Source: an uncultured Prevotella sp.
GTDB lineage: Bacteria; Bacteroidota; Bacteroidia; Bacteroidales; Bacteroidaceae
Direction of reading: 5' to 3'
Assembly (NCBI GenBank): GCA_934217675.1
Contig: CAKQCV010000065.1
Span: 1 to 12,916, forward strand
Length of the DNA stretch: 12,916 nucleotides
In this document: in pieces, positions 1-7,532 of the stretch
Layout: the number at the start of each line of letters is the position of its first letter
Numbering within the stretch: the first letter of the stretch is position 1
The notes under the pieces: generated by a model
What the model was told of the DNA's origin: nothing
Database searches by the model: none
The model's input: the letters and a program-made list of their open reading frames with translations, nothing else
Position numbers and translations under genes: made by a program

Positions 1-1024
1 CGAGGGCGGTCTCTTTTTTTATTGCCTCTGCCAACGGTTGCCCTTTTGGCGTTATACAGTCGGCAAAAGCGAAGCCAGCAGAAAGGAGTCTTTCTTTTTC
101 GGCAATCTGTCCGGCAAGGAGTCCTACAGGGACTCGATTTTTTTTGCAGCGCTCCAAAACACGCTGCGGCAACTTGCCCATCAGCGTCTGTTGGTCGGCT
201 CTCCCCTCGCCTGTTATTACCAGGTCGGCAGTCTTTATCTTATCGTCGAATCCAATGAGGTCGAATAGTAAATCCGCTCCGCTCTTCATTTCAGCTCCAA
301 AATATTGCATAAAGGCATAACCCAATCCGCCAGCGGCTCCGGCTCCTGGCTCATTAGATTTGTCGAAGCCGAAATGCAGGGCTGACTTCTCGGCAAAGAG
401 CCGTGCTCTGCTGTCGAGCAGTTCCACCATATCTGGTGTTGCCCCCTTTTGAGAGGCATAGACACGGGCTGCACCATTCTCGCCACATAGTGGATTGCTG
501 ACATCTGAAGCAAGTGTGAAACAACATTCGCCGAGTTCTGTCTTCATCGCCTCATCGAAATTCTTTCCTCTTGCAAAGATATCCACAAGCGCCCGTATCA
601 TTCCTATCCCTGCATCGCTCGTGCCCGTGCCGCCAAGCCCGATAATGAAATTACGGCAGCCGCGCTTTACGGCTCTCGACAGCAACTCTCCCACTCCATA
701 CGTGGTAGAGCGCACAGGGTTTCGCTCATTCTCCTTTACCAAATTCAGTCCGCAAGCCTGTGCCACCTCTATTATTGCCGTGCCGTCGGCTGTCATACCG
801 TATTGTGCATCTATGTGGCGCATCATGTGATTATGGATGTAAACAAGCTGGAGCGTTCCGCCGAGGGCAGAAGTGAAGGCTTCGAGCATCCCATCGCCAC
901 CATCGCTCATCGGTAGGCACAATGTGTTTACACCCTTTTGGTTCAATACCTTTGCGATAGTCTTCTCCACCTCTGCAGAAGACAAACAACCTTTGAATGA
1001 ATCTATTGCAAGAACGTATTTCAT
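1..1024 (-). CDS. Glycerate kinase (GarK/GlxK family), 3' end cut off by window edge
   Basis: Phosphorylates D-glycerate with ATP in the cytoplasm, feeding 2- or 3-phosphoglycerate into glycolysis. I translated it from the ATG at 1022-1024; 341 codons are open to the window edge, so about 30-40 C-terminal residues of a usual ~375-aa protein are missing. Family marks are the N-terminal start MKYVLAIDSFKG, SDGGDG at 40-45, GLGGTGTSDAGIGM at 129-142 (usually GGSATNDGG.GM), ASDVSNPLCGENGA at 172-185, GAGAAGGLG at 227-235 and TGEGRADQQTLMGKLP at 271-286. It has its own promoter about 25-55 nt upstream and is probably transcribed separately from the peptide cluster. Its base composition is noticeably more GC-rich than the neighbouring cluster. 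The family assignment is firm; which phosphoglycerate isomer is formed cannot be read from sequence. Confidence 0.93.
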   Translation of the reverse strand, partial: MKYVLAIDSFKGCLSSAEVEKTIAKVLNQKGVNTLCLPMSDGGDGMLEAFTSALGGTLQLVYIHNHMMRHIDAQYGMTADGTAIIEVAQACGLNLVKENERNPVRSTTYGVGELLSRAVKRGCRNFIIGLGGTGTSDAGIGMIRALVDIFARGKNFDEAMKTELGECCFTLASDVSNPLCGENGAARVYASQKGATPDMVELLDSRARLFAEKSALHFGFDKSNEPGAGAAGGLGYAFMQYFGAEMKSGADLLFDLIGFDDKIKTADLVITGEGRADQQTLMGKLPQRVLERCKKNRVPVGLLAGQIAEKERLLSAGFAFADCITPKGQPLAEAIKKETAL

Positions 1025-1047
1025 ATCGTTTTCTGATTTATTTTCGG

Positions 1048-1078
1048 CAAAGTTACATCTTTTCTGTCAACATACAAA
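1048..1078 (-). promoter_or_regulatory. Bacteroidota-type promoter of the glycerate kinase gene
   Basis: On the minus strand TTTG (1078-1075), a 19-nt spacer and TAACTTTG (1055-1048) match the Bacteroidota sigma-factor consensus TTTG-N19..21-TAnnTTTG exactly. The predicted transcript would begin near 1044, giving a leader of about 20 nt before the ATG at 1024. Confidence 0.72.
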
Positions 1079-1319
1079 GAGGAAAAGCAGTAGAGGAAAG
1101 AGAACTGTGCTTATTTCAAGCATACAAAAAACGGCAAGGGCAAGCATCAGAGTAAATAGTTTTCTTATAATTATAAAGTTTTCATATAAAATATTACGCT
1201 TTTCTCAAAGATGAGGGGAAATCTCCAATTCAAACAACGATACTTACAAATTGTAAAATTAACAATTTGAAAAAATGACGTTCTATGACGGCACCTCTCT
1301 GAATATCTTTTAGAAAAAG
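1079..1319. other. Intergenic region with one AT-rich palindrome
   Basis: No convincing gene lies in these 241 nt. The one visible structure is a perfect 8-bp inverted repeat, CAAATTGT-(7 nt)-ACAATTTG, at 1247-1269. It lies about 50 nt past the stop of the ABC transporter gene. It is AT-rich and has no T-tract on its 3' side in the minus-strand direction, so it is at best a weak transcription end for the cluster. No better terminator was found between the two genes. Confidence 0.5.
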
Positions 1320-3503
1320 CTACATATTGAGCTGACTTTTAATAAGTCTATAGTATTCGCCATGTTTCTTTAAAAGTGTATCATGAGTACCAGATTCAAT
1401 GATTTTACCTTTATCCATTACGATTATGTTGTCAGCCTTACAAATAGTACTCAGTCGATGGGCGATGACAAGAACTGTTCTGCCAATATAAAAATTATCA
1501 AGTTCATCAACTATATTTCTTTCGGTATTGGCATCAAGAGCATTTGTTGACTCATCCATGAAAAGAAACTGCGGGTTACGATATATGGCTCTTGCAATAA
1601 GAATACGCTGTTTTTGACCTGCACTTATACCCATACCGTTATGCCCAATTTTTGTATTATACTTCAGCGGAAGAGTTTCTATAAAACTATCTATTTGAGA
1701 TATACGACATGCCTCTTTAAGTTTGTTTTCGTCATATTCCTCATCAGACATCGTAATATTTCCTGTTATTGTGTCAGCAAACAATACACCATCCTGCATG
1801 ACGACACCACACTTTCCCCTCCATAAATCCAAATCACAGTCTTGTAGATTTTCATTTCCTATTTTTATATCTCCACTATAGTCTTTCGAATATCCGAGAA
1901 TAAGTTTTAAGATTGTTGTTTTTCCGCTGCCACTCGCACCGACTATGGCTGTAACTTTTCCTTGTCTGATTTTTATATTTATATTGTCAAGGGTAGGAAA
2001 AGGAGCGAAATGATCGTATCTGAAAGTAACATTACTCAATGTAATGTCATTGTTGTCTCTATCTTTGTCTATACTACCTACAGCTTTATTTTCATCCTCT
2101 GTATTATAGATTGCATTTATTCTTTCCATACTTATTTTCACGTCTTGTAAAGAATATATAAAATCTATGAACTGTTCCACAGGAGAAGACATCTGGCCTA
2201 TTACATATTGTATGGCAAGCATCATTCCAAATGAAATATTCCCATTGATAACAGCCAAGGCAGCCATTACCGTTATTGTAATATTCTTAGAGTTGTTTAT
2301 AAATACAGCCCCAGCACTTTCTACTTGCTGCAGATTTAAAGACTTTAACTGCAACAAAAATAATTTTTTCTGAATATCACTCCATTCTTGTGTCCTTCGC
2401 GCTGTGCATCCTTGTAGTTTTATCTCTTGCATGTTAGTCACAAGTTGCCATATATCGTCTTGATTTTCAGCAGTTTTCTCAAAGACATCATAATCTAACA
2501 ATTTGCGTTTCTTTACGAATACAAATGACCATAATACATATATAGTTGTAAAAAAATAGTAAATAACAAAAATCAGGATATTATAGTACAATAGTATTAC
2601 AGAAAAAGCAATGAATGTTAGTACTGCAAAAGATATAGACAGCAGTTGTCCTGTTATAAACGACCGTATTCTACCATTGTCATTTATCCTTTGCAGAATA
2701 TCTCCAGAATACCTTACAGAAAAGAACGACATTGGCAGTCTGAAAAGCTTTTTTATAAAAGCTGTAACAAAAGACATGCTTAAGGAAAAACCTACATATA
2801 GAAGTTTTCTTCTCCGAAAGAAGTCGAGTCCAGTTGAACATAATGACAACATTAGTTGTCCGACAAGTACCAACCACACAAATGATATATCACGTGAGTT
2901 GATACCCTTATCAACAAGAGCCTGCGTCAAAAGCGGAAATATCAACTGTATCAGACAACCAATGACCAAAGTGAGAAACACTTGCAGAAAATGTATCTTG
3001 TTAAGCCTAATATATTTTAGAAAGAAGCCCAAAGTAAGTTTATCTTCAGCTTTCCGCATTGAGCCTCTGAAGAATTCCTCTTGGGGTCTCAACGTTACAG
3101 CCACCCCTTTAGAGTTCAGACACGACACCGTCCATTTTTCCTTTAATATTCTCTCGCTATATCTGACAAGTCCTTTTGCAGGATCAGCGATATAAAAATA
3201 TCTTGTCTTATGCTTTATTTTTGTTTTATACAAAATGACAAAATGTCGGTTTTCCCAGTGCAATATACACGGCATTGGCAAACAGCAAAGTCCGTCAATA
3301 TCTGTTTTTCCGCATTGCGTATCAAATCCAAGCATCTGAAGAGTCTTTACTATTCCCAATACAGAGGTTCCGTCAGAAGTCGGAGGGCACATTTTCTCCA
3401 AAACATGCATCGGAATCTCTCTTCCGAAATATCTGCATGCCATATGCATGCAGGCAATGCCACACTGCATGACATCAAGCTGATGAGTAAAATGAAAGCC
3501 CAT
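1320..3503 (-). CDS. Peptidase-C39 ABC exporter (GG-leader cleaving peptide transporter)
   Basis: A single-chain 727-aa inner-membrane exporter that should cut a precursor peptide after Gly-Gly and pump out the product using ATP. Domains in order: N-terminal C39 cysteine protease (about 1-130) with Q8 (oxyanion), C14, H87 and D107 in the expected contexts Q-x5-CGIAC, HFVIL and IADPA; a six-helix ABC transmembrane domain (about 160-450); and an ATPase domain with Walker A GASGSGKTT (522-530), Q-loop Q570, signature ISAGQ (626-630), Walker B FMDE (648-651) and H-loop H682. The residue before the catalytic Cys is Gln rather than the common Asp. Its ATG lies 4 nt after the stop of the outer-membrane gene, so translation is probably coupled. 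The GG-leader precursor encoded upstream is the obvious substrate. No HlyD-type adaptor gene is nearby. The family call is very secure; the substrate is inferred from context. Confidence 0.95.
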   Translation of the reverse strand: MGFHFTHQLDVMQCGIACMHMACRYFGREIPMHVLEKMCPPTSDGTSVLGIVKTLQMLGFDTQCGKTDIDGLCCLPMPCILHWENRHFVILYKTKIKHKTRYFYIADPAKGLVRYSERILKEKWTVSCLNSKGVAVTLRPQEEFFRGSMRKAEDKLTLGFFLKYIRLNKIHFLQVFLTLVIGCLIQLIFPLLTQALVDKGINSRDISFVWLVLVGQLMLSLCSTGLDFFRRRKLLYVGFSLSMSFVTAFIKKLFRLPMSFFSVRYSGDILQRINDNGRIRSFITGQLLSISFAVLTFIAFSVILLYYNILIFVIYYFFTTIYVLWSFVFVKKRKLLDYDVFEKTAENQDDIWQLVTNMQEIKLQGCTARRTQEWSDIQKKLFLLQLKSLNLQQVESAGAVFINNSKNITITVMAALAVINGNISFGMMLAIQYVIGQMSSPVEQFIDFIYSLQDVKISMERINAIYNTEDENKAVGSIDKDRDNNDITLSNVTFRYDHFAPFPTLDNINIKIRQGKVTAIVGASGSGKTTILKLILGYSKDYSGDIKIGNENLQDCDLDLWRGKCGVVMQDGVLFADTITGNITMSDEEYDENKLKEACRISQIDSFIETLPLKYNTKIGHNGMGISAGQKQRILIARAIYRNPQFLFMDESTNALDANTERNIVDELDNFYIGRTVLVIAHRLSTICKADNIIVMDKGKIIESGTHDTLLKKHGEYYRLIKSQLNM

Positions 3504-3507
3504 AAAT

Positions 3508-5769
3508 TTATAGTTTTATTTTTTCTTCAGAATCCCTCATAAACTGGAAATTCTCCAAATTAATCTTGCGCTTCATATTCTTCCTTATTGTCCATCTCAC
3601 AAGTACAAACGGAAAAACAGCGTTATCACGGCTTACAACATTGCTCATATATCCTGGAATATTTGTAGCGGTAACAGTTTTACTTTTCCCGAATCTTGTC
3701 ATGCCAAGAGTAACAATCCAATCTTTCCCGGGTTTGTAACTTGCTGAAATACCTATCGAAGGAATCTTGTTCTTAGTTATTGATACAGGAGTATAGGTAC
3801 GATTATTGTAGTTGGAACTTATTGTATAACTGATTTTTCCAAGTTTACCGAAGAGAAGGAACTGCAAGCTATAATGCTTCTTTGTTGAAAGACTCTGAAA
3901 ATAATCAAACAAATATGAATACTTCAGACTAATTCTTGTTCCTTTCTTATAATATGATGCTTCGGCTGTCAAATCCAAACCACTTGAATGCCCTTTATTC
4001 TCTATTGTGCTGTGATATATGCCGTTATTATCCATATAAGCTACAGCTTCTGTGGATTTACTTGTACTGCTATATGTTCCACTCAAGAAAGAATTAAAGC
4101 CACCTTTTCCATACGACAGTGTCAATGCTGTTGAGCGGAGAATCGACGGTAGCAGATATGGATTGCCACTTGAATATATTAGGGAATCAGAAGATGTATT
4201 ATATGGGTTCATGCTTGAAATCGCAGGTGCATTAATATTTTGGCAATATCTCAACTCCAAGTTGATCTCATCGGACATATCTCTGTCTACTGACAGTGAA
4301 AGCCTTGGCTCATGGTATCTGTTGATAACACAGTTTGATCTCATCCATACAAAATCGTACCCAGCAGAGAACTGATAATTTATCTCCGCTAAAGTTCCAG
4401 ATACTCCACAATATACATATTCGAAGAAACGATCATGTCTGTACAAAGGAGTCTCATATGTTTTGTCTTCCATCTTATATCGGGAATAAGAGGTCACGTT
4501 TCCAACGTTGGCTTCTATTCCCTTTATATTAAAAGTACAATCAAACTTTTCACCAAGAGTTTGATTTTTCACCATTATATAGTTCCGACCATGCCAGTCA
4601 TGAGTTTTGAAATTTTGAAACAAATTGTTGTTAATGTTACTGTTGTTTATCGTCCCCCACAATGTTCCATCAAACGAACCTTTTTTGTTTTTCTTGTATA
4701 GATACAGATTGCCTGACAATATATCAGATTTGTATTTGGAATAGCCAGATATGTCATAATCTGTATCATCAAGCAAGCCGATGCCATTTGTTGTTGAATG
4801 TTCTTTTGAATGTTCTCCAGTAACATAGAATGCAAAATACGTATCTTTTGCTGACTTCGTTTTCAACATCAAATTAAACGAAGCATCTCTGCTACAAGAC
4901 TTTATTAATGAAGATTCTGTTCGTTTGTATGATGATGTCTGCGTATCAAAATCATTATACGTTTTATTATTGTGCCCTCCATTTACATTAAATTGTCCAA
5001 AAAAAGAAGATTTTGGATTGCCTATTTCAAACTGCGAGTCAAAGAATTGCCAATAGGTGGGTATATCGTCACGCACAGATTCTTGTAGGTATAAGTATGG
5101 AGGGAAGTGTTTCTTTGTATGTATATTGAGTATCTTTTCTCCACCGTCAAACATATATTTCGCTCCTGCCACATTCATTATTTCAACAGATTCTATTCTT
5201 TCTGGAGATATTGGTGTAATGCCTGTATTCACTCGCATTCCGTCAATAAGCACAACAAGGGATTTTCCGTCTTGTGAAGATACCGTTTGAGTTGTACTAT
5301 TACTTATCAATTCTGGAATTTCCCTTAATGCTATATAAGGATCGCCACTTGCCACAGCTTCTTTTGACAGATAATAGATGTGCCCTCTGGATGTTCTTAC
5401 CACCGGTCGCTTTGTTGAAACAACAATACCATCAAGTTCAATGCTTCCTTCTTTCAGAATAAAGTTTCTTTCTGTATTTCCATTTATATCTACAACCTCT
5501 TCATAACTCTCCATGCCAACACAGCTGACAGATATATCATATTTTCCTGATGGAATATTCTTGATTAAGTATTTGCCTTTTTTGTCTGTTGAACTGTATG
5601 CAAACAGTTTTCTGTCTTTGAATATCGTTACATTTGCACCAACAAGTTCTGTTTCTGCTTTATCCTTGACATATCCCTGAAATACGTTCTGGCTATACAA
5701 ACTCTTTGGCAAAGCTAACAAGAATAAAACGGCAAATATAAATATATATATATAATTATTTCTTTTCAT
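3508..5769 (-). CDS. Outer-membrane beta-barrel protein with CarboxypepD_reg and plug-like domains (TonB-receptor-like)
   Basis: A 753-aa outer-membrane protein. Residues 1-26 form a signal peptide with a long hydrophobic core. Residues 27-107 form a CarboxypepD_reg-like Ig fold (QGYVKDK...LVGANVTIF, GKYLIKNIPSGKYDISVSCVG). Residues about 110-215 resemble a receptor plug (LDGIVVSTKRP, LVVLIDGMRVN, RIESVEIMNVAGAKYMFDGG). The rest is rich in alternating aromatic/polar stretches typical of beta-strands, as in the OMP_b-brl_3 family. It starts 4 nt after the radical SAM stop and ends 4 nt before the exporter. No SusD partner is present, so ordinary glycan uptake is unlikely. It may pass the mature peptide across the outer membrane, take it up, or act in recognition or immunity; the sequence does not decide between these. 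The C-terminus ends in a charged ~20-residue tail instead of the usual terminal aromatic. Confidence 0.88.
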   Translation of the reverse strand: MKRNNYIYIFIFAVLFLLALPKSLYSQNVFQGYVKDKAETELVGANVTIFKDRKLFAYSSTDKKGKYLIKNIPSGKYDISVSCVGMESYEEVVDINGNTERNFILKEGSIELDGIVVSTKRPVVRTSRGHIYYLSKEAVASGDPYIALREIPELISNSTTQTVSSQDGKSLVVLIDGMRVNTGITPISPERIESVEIMNVAGAKYMFDGGEKILNIHTKKHFPPYLYLQESVRDDIPTYWQFFDSQFEIGNPKSSFFGQFNVNGGHNNKTYNDFDTQTSSYKRTESSLIKSCSRDASFNLMLKTKSAKDTYFAFYVTGEHSKEHSTTNGIGLLDDTDYDISGYSKYKSDILSGNLYLYKKNKKGSFDGTLWGTINNSNINNNLFQNFKTHDWHGRNYIMVKNQTLGEKFDCTFNIKGIEANVGNVTSYSRYKMEDKTYETPLYRHDRFFEYVYCGVSGTLAEINYQFSAGYDFVWMRSNCVINRYHEPRLSLSVDRDMSDEINLELRYCQNINAPAISSMNPYNTSSDSLIYSSGNPYLLPSILRSTALTLSYGKGGFNSFLSGTYSSTSKSTEAVAYMDNNGIYHSTIENKGHSSGLDLTAEASYYKKGTRISLKYSYLFDYFQSLSTKKHYSLQFLLFGKLGKISYTISSNYNNRTYTPVSITKNKIPSIGISASYKPGKDWIVTLGMTRFGKSKTVTATNIPGYMSNVVSRDNAVFPFVLVRWTIRKNMKRKINLENFQFMRDSEEKIKL

Positions 5770-5773
5770 GTTC

Positions 5774-7069
5774 TTATACTTTTTTGTTAAATACGTCTAT
5801 TTTTTGGAGATTATTTCTATATAAATACAAATAATACTCTTCTTTTGTCAAATCCATGCTTTCTATGAAACATTTGTTTTGTCCTACCAATATATGATTG
5901 TTACATGGACCGTAACATGACGGATATACTTTACAAGCTTTACATTTTTCAGGTCTGAGATACATTGTACATTCAGACAACTTGGTTTGCTTCCATTCAA
6001 CCTGTCCTGTTTCACAGTTTAATTTGCCATACGAATTTTCTTCATTAAACTTTTCAATAGTGGTACATTTAAAAACTTTTCCATCATAGTTTACCACGAC
6101 TTCATTCATCCTTTCTGCAAAGCACAACTTCCCTTGTGTATAATAGTCAACAACAAAGCCTTTTCCTAAAAGTTTGTTTATGGCATCTATTATCTGATAT
6201 TTATTGACTTTATTCTCACCGACTTGCCAAATCCGCTTCAAGATAACAGTTGTACGATGTCTATCAAATTCGTATATATCATACAAAATACTATCAAAAG
6301 TGTTTAGTGTATGTTCATCAAAATTAATTCTTAGAAAAATGTGCGATTGATTTATTTTAGATTGTATCTGCTTTATATTATTCAAAGTTGATGTATATGC
6401 ATCAAAATACTTATTCTTTGAATACTTCACCTTGTTGTGCTGCTCCTTGTTTCCGTCAAGAGTTATTTGAAAAGTACAATTGAATTCCGACAAAAACTGC
6501 AACTCTGCTTGGGTAATTAAAGAGCCGTTTGTTGTGAAGTCTACATTTAAGTTTATTTCTTTTGCCTTGCAAAATATTTTTACAGACGATAAAATTTCTT
6601 TTATTGCATTAAAATTTAAGAATGGTTCACCACCAAAGAATGATAAATTGAGTTTTTTATATGGTGATAAATTATATGATACCTCAATGTGCTTTTTTAT
6701 CCCTTCTACTATATTTGTAGAAATTTTACTTCCTTTTACCCTATTTTCATAACAATACCAACAAGACAGATTACAGTCTAATGTAGGATTTATAATAACA
6801 TGATACATGGATTTGTCGTGAAGCTCTGTTTGTCTTTGCATTTCTACTATAGAATGCTCATTAACATCATCTTCAAGAATAAACTCTAAGTCTTTAAGTT
6901 TTTCATAAAGTATTATATTATTTTGTTTTATACCTTCCACATTATCTTCTTTTGCATAAATATTATGCATCATTTCATCCAATAACAGAAATGACATATT
7001 CATAAAATTTATATGAAGATAATATTTATTATCTATACAGACAAAGTCTTGAAAATAGCTTTTTTTCAT
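5774..7069 (-). CDS. Radical SAM/SPASM peptide maturase
   Basis: A 431-aa cytoplasmic enzyme likely to modify the neighbouring Cys-rich precursor by radical chemistry. The SAM-binding [4Fe-4S] motif is C99-X3-C103-X2-C106 (CNLSCWYC), followed by FFGGEP at 144-149 and a TTNGSL strand at 179-184. The C-terminus is a textbook SPASM domain for two auxiliary clusters: C316-X13-G330-X4-C335, then C376-X2-C379-X5-C385-X3-C389 and C400, with an extra C367. The first ~85 residues precede the radical SAM core and could be a leader-recognition region, but I see no clear RRE signature. Related SPASM enzymes make Cys thioether links (sactipeptides, ranthipeptides) or other crosslinks. The period-9 Cys precursor suggests thioether formation; the exact bond is unknown. 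A purine-rich AGAGAG lies just before the ATG. The gene is 4 nt upstream of the outer-membrane gene. Confidence 0.94.
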   Translation of the reverse strand: MKKSYFQDFVCIDNKYYLHINFMNMSFLLLDEMMHNIYAKEDNVEGIKQNNIILYEKLKDLEFILEDDVNEHSIVEMQRQTELHDKSMYHVIINPTLDCNLSCWYCYENRVKGSKISTNIVEGIKKHIEVSYNLSPYKKLNLSFFGGEPFLNFNAIKEILSSVKIFCKAKEINLNVDFTTNGSLITQAELQFLSEFNCTFQITLDGNKEQHNKVKYSKNKYFDAYTSTLNNIKQIQSKINQSHIFLRINFDEHTLNTFDSILYDIYEFDRHRTTVILKRIWQVGENKVNKYQIIDAINKLLGKGFVVDYYTQGKLCFAERMNEVVVNYDGKVFKCTTIEKFNEENSYGKLNCETGQVEWKQTKLSECTMYLRPEKCKACKVYPSCYGPCNNHILVGQNKCFIESMDLTKEEYYLYLYRNNLQKIDVFNKKV

Positions 7070-7090
7070 TATCTCTCTGTTTTTAGTAAA

Positions 7091-7122
7091 ATAGAATTTG
7101 AATGTATTAGTATGAATTCTAT
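7091..7122 (-). terminator. Possible attenuating hairpin between precursor and maturase genes
   Basis: On the minus strand a perfect 8-bp inverted repeat ATAGAATT-(16 nt)-AATTCTAT is followed directly by TTTT. It sits between the end of the precursor region (7146) and the radical SAM start (7069). A leaky terminator here would give more precursor than enzyme transcript, as is common in peptide operons. The stem is all weak pairs apart from two G-C pairs, so this may be chance in AT-rich DNA. Confidence 0.3.
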
Positions 7123-7145
7123 ATCTTTATTTGTGACTATTCTTT

Positions 7146-7236
7146 TTATTTTTGTGGAGTTGAGGGCTCTGGACTTCCAGGATGTGGCTCAGATGGTACT
7201 GGAACAGGTTCGGTTACAATAGTACAACTTTTCTTA
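7146..7236 (-). pseudogene. Out-of-frame continuation of the precursor peptide (further Cys unit plus Pro-rich tail)
   Basis: Directly after the precursor stop (7234-7236), the frame shifted by +1 reads on without a stop to a TAA at 7146-7148. It encodes NNKKSCTIVTEP, then a Pro/Glu/Ser-rich tail, PVPVPSEPHPGSPEPSTPQK. The segment looks like real protein: it carries another Cys preceded by an Asn/Lys-rich stretch like the in-frame repeats. Joining requires a net loss of 1 nt or gain of 2 nt, most simply in the A4 run at 7240-7243. With two more A the added Cys falls exactly 9 residues after C66 and the intervening unit reads CTAKN, matching CX3N. With one fewer A the spacing is 8. It may be a recent mutation, a sequencing error, a phase-variable tract or programmed frameshifting. 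Confidence 0.6.
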
Positions 7237-7446
7237 TTGTTTTGCTGTACAACTTTGGTTCCTGTTTATCGAACTACAGTTATTTTTATTATTTACAGTA
7301 TCACAACTTGTTGCAGCATTTATTGCAGAACAGTTATTACCATTATTCTCTACTGCTAACAACATATTTCCACCTCTTAGCGCAAACATGTGTTCCTCAG
7401 TTAATGTTTCCAACACGTTCTGAGGTAATTCAAATTTTGTATTCAT
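7234..7446 (-). CDS. GG-leader, Cys-repeat RiPP precursor peptide
   Basis: A 70-aa peptide with the anatomy of a modified-peptide precursor. Residues 1-26 are a leader (LPQNVLETLTEEHMFALRGG) ending in the double glycine G25-G26 expected for C39 cleavage, with the spaced hydrophobics of Bacteroidales GG leaders. The core, from N27, has Cys at 39, 48, 57 and 66, exactly 9 residues apart; the first three head CX3N units (CSAIN, CDTVN, CSSIN). Ser and Thr are plentiful, but no lanthionine enzyme is nearby, so the radical SAM/SPASM enzyme immediately downstream is the likely maturase. The reading frame probably used to continue: see the out-of-frame segment at 7146-7236. The start has no clear Shine-Dalgarno, only an A10 tract 9 nt upstream. 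I place it among GG-Bacteroidales natural-product precursors by pattern; the mature product is not recognised. Confidence 0.85.
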   Translation of the reverse strand: MNTKFELPQNVLETLTEEHMFALRGGNMLLAVENNGNNCSAINAATSCDTVNNKNNCSSINRNQSCTAKQ

Positions 7447-7455
7447 AATTATTTA

Positions 7456-7465
7456 TTTTTTTTTT
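7456..7465 (-). repeat. A10 homopolymer at the ribosome-binding position of the precursor gene
   Basis: Ten consecutive A (minus strand) lie 9 nt before the precursor ATG, where a Shine-Dalgarno would normally be. A-rich leaders often serve translation in Bacteroidota; a run this long could also vary in length by slippage. Confidence 0.4.
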
Positions 7466-7532
7466 AATATTACGCTATTCTACATTCACAACCATACAAA
7501 TAGCAGTTTATTTTGCAACTTATTAATAATGA

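Noticed and set aside
495..1214. Plus-strand frames of 111 and 113 codons
   Set aside because: They overlap the glycerate kinase gene and its promoter on the other strand and show no family features.
1247..1269. Intrinsic terminator of the ABC transporter gene
   Set aside because: The 8-bp palindrome is almost all A-T and lacks a T-tract on the 3' side of the minus transcript, so it was recorded only as part of the intergenic description.
2611..3195. 194-codon open frame on the plus strand
   Set aside because: It lies entirely antisense to the C39 ABC transporter, whose motifs are intact; the plus translation has no recognisable pattern.
3508..5769. SusC-type glycan importer of a polysaccharide utilisation locus
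   Set aside because: At 753 aa it is shorter than typical SusC; there is no SusD, glycoside hydrolase or sugar sensor nearby, and its gene is tightly linked with a peptide maturase and exporter.
7234..7446. Lanthipeptide precursor
   Set aside because: Ser, Thr and Cys are abundant, but there is no LanB/C/M/KC-like gene, while a radical SAM/SPASM maturase is adjacent.
7182..7448. Plus-strand 88-codon frame across the precursor
   Set aside because: It is the complement of the precursor and its shifted continuation; the minus strand explains the region better (GG leader, period-9 Cys).
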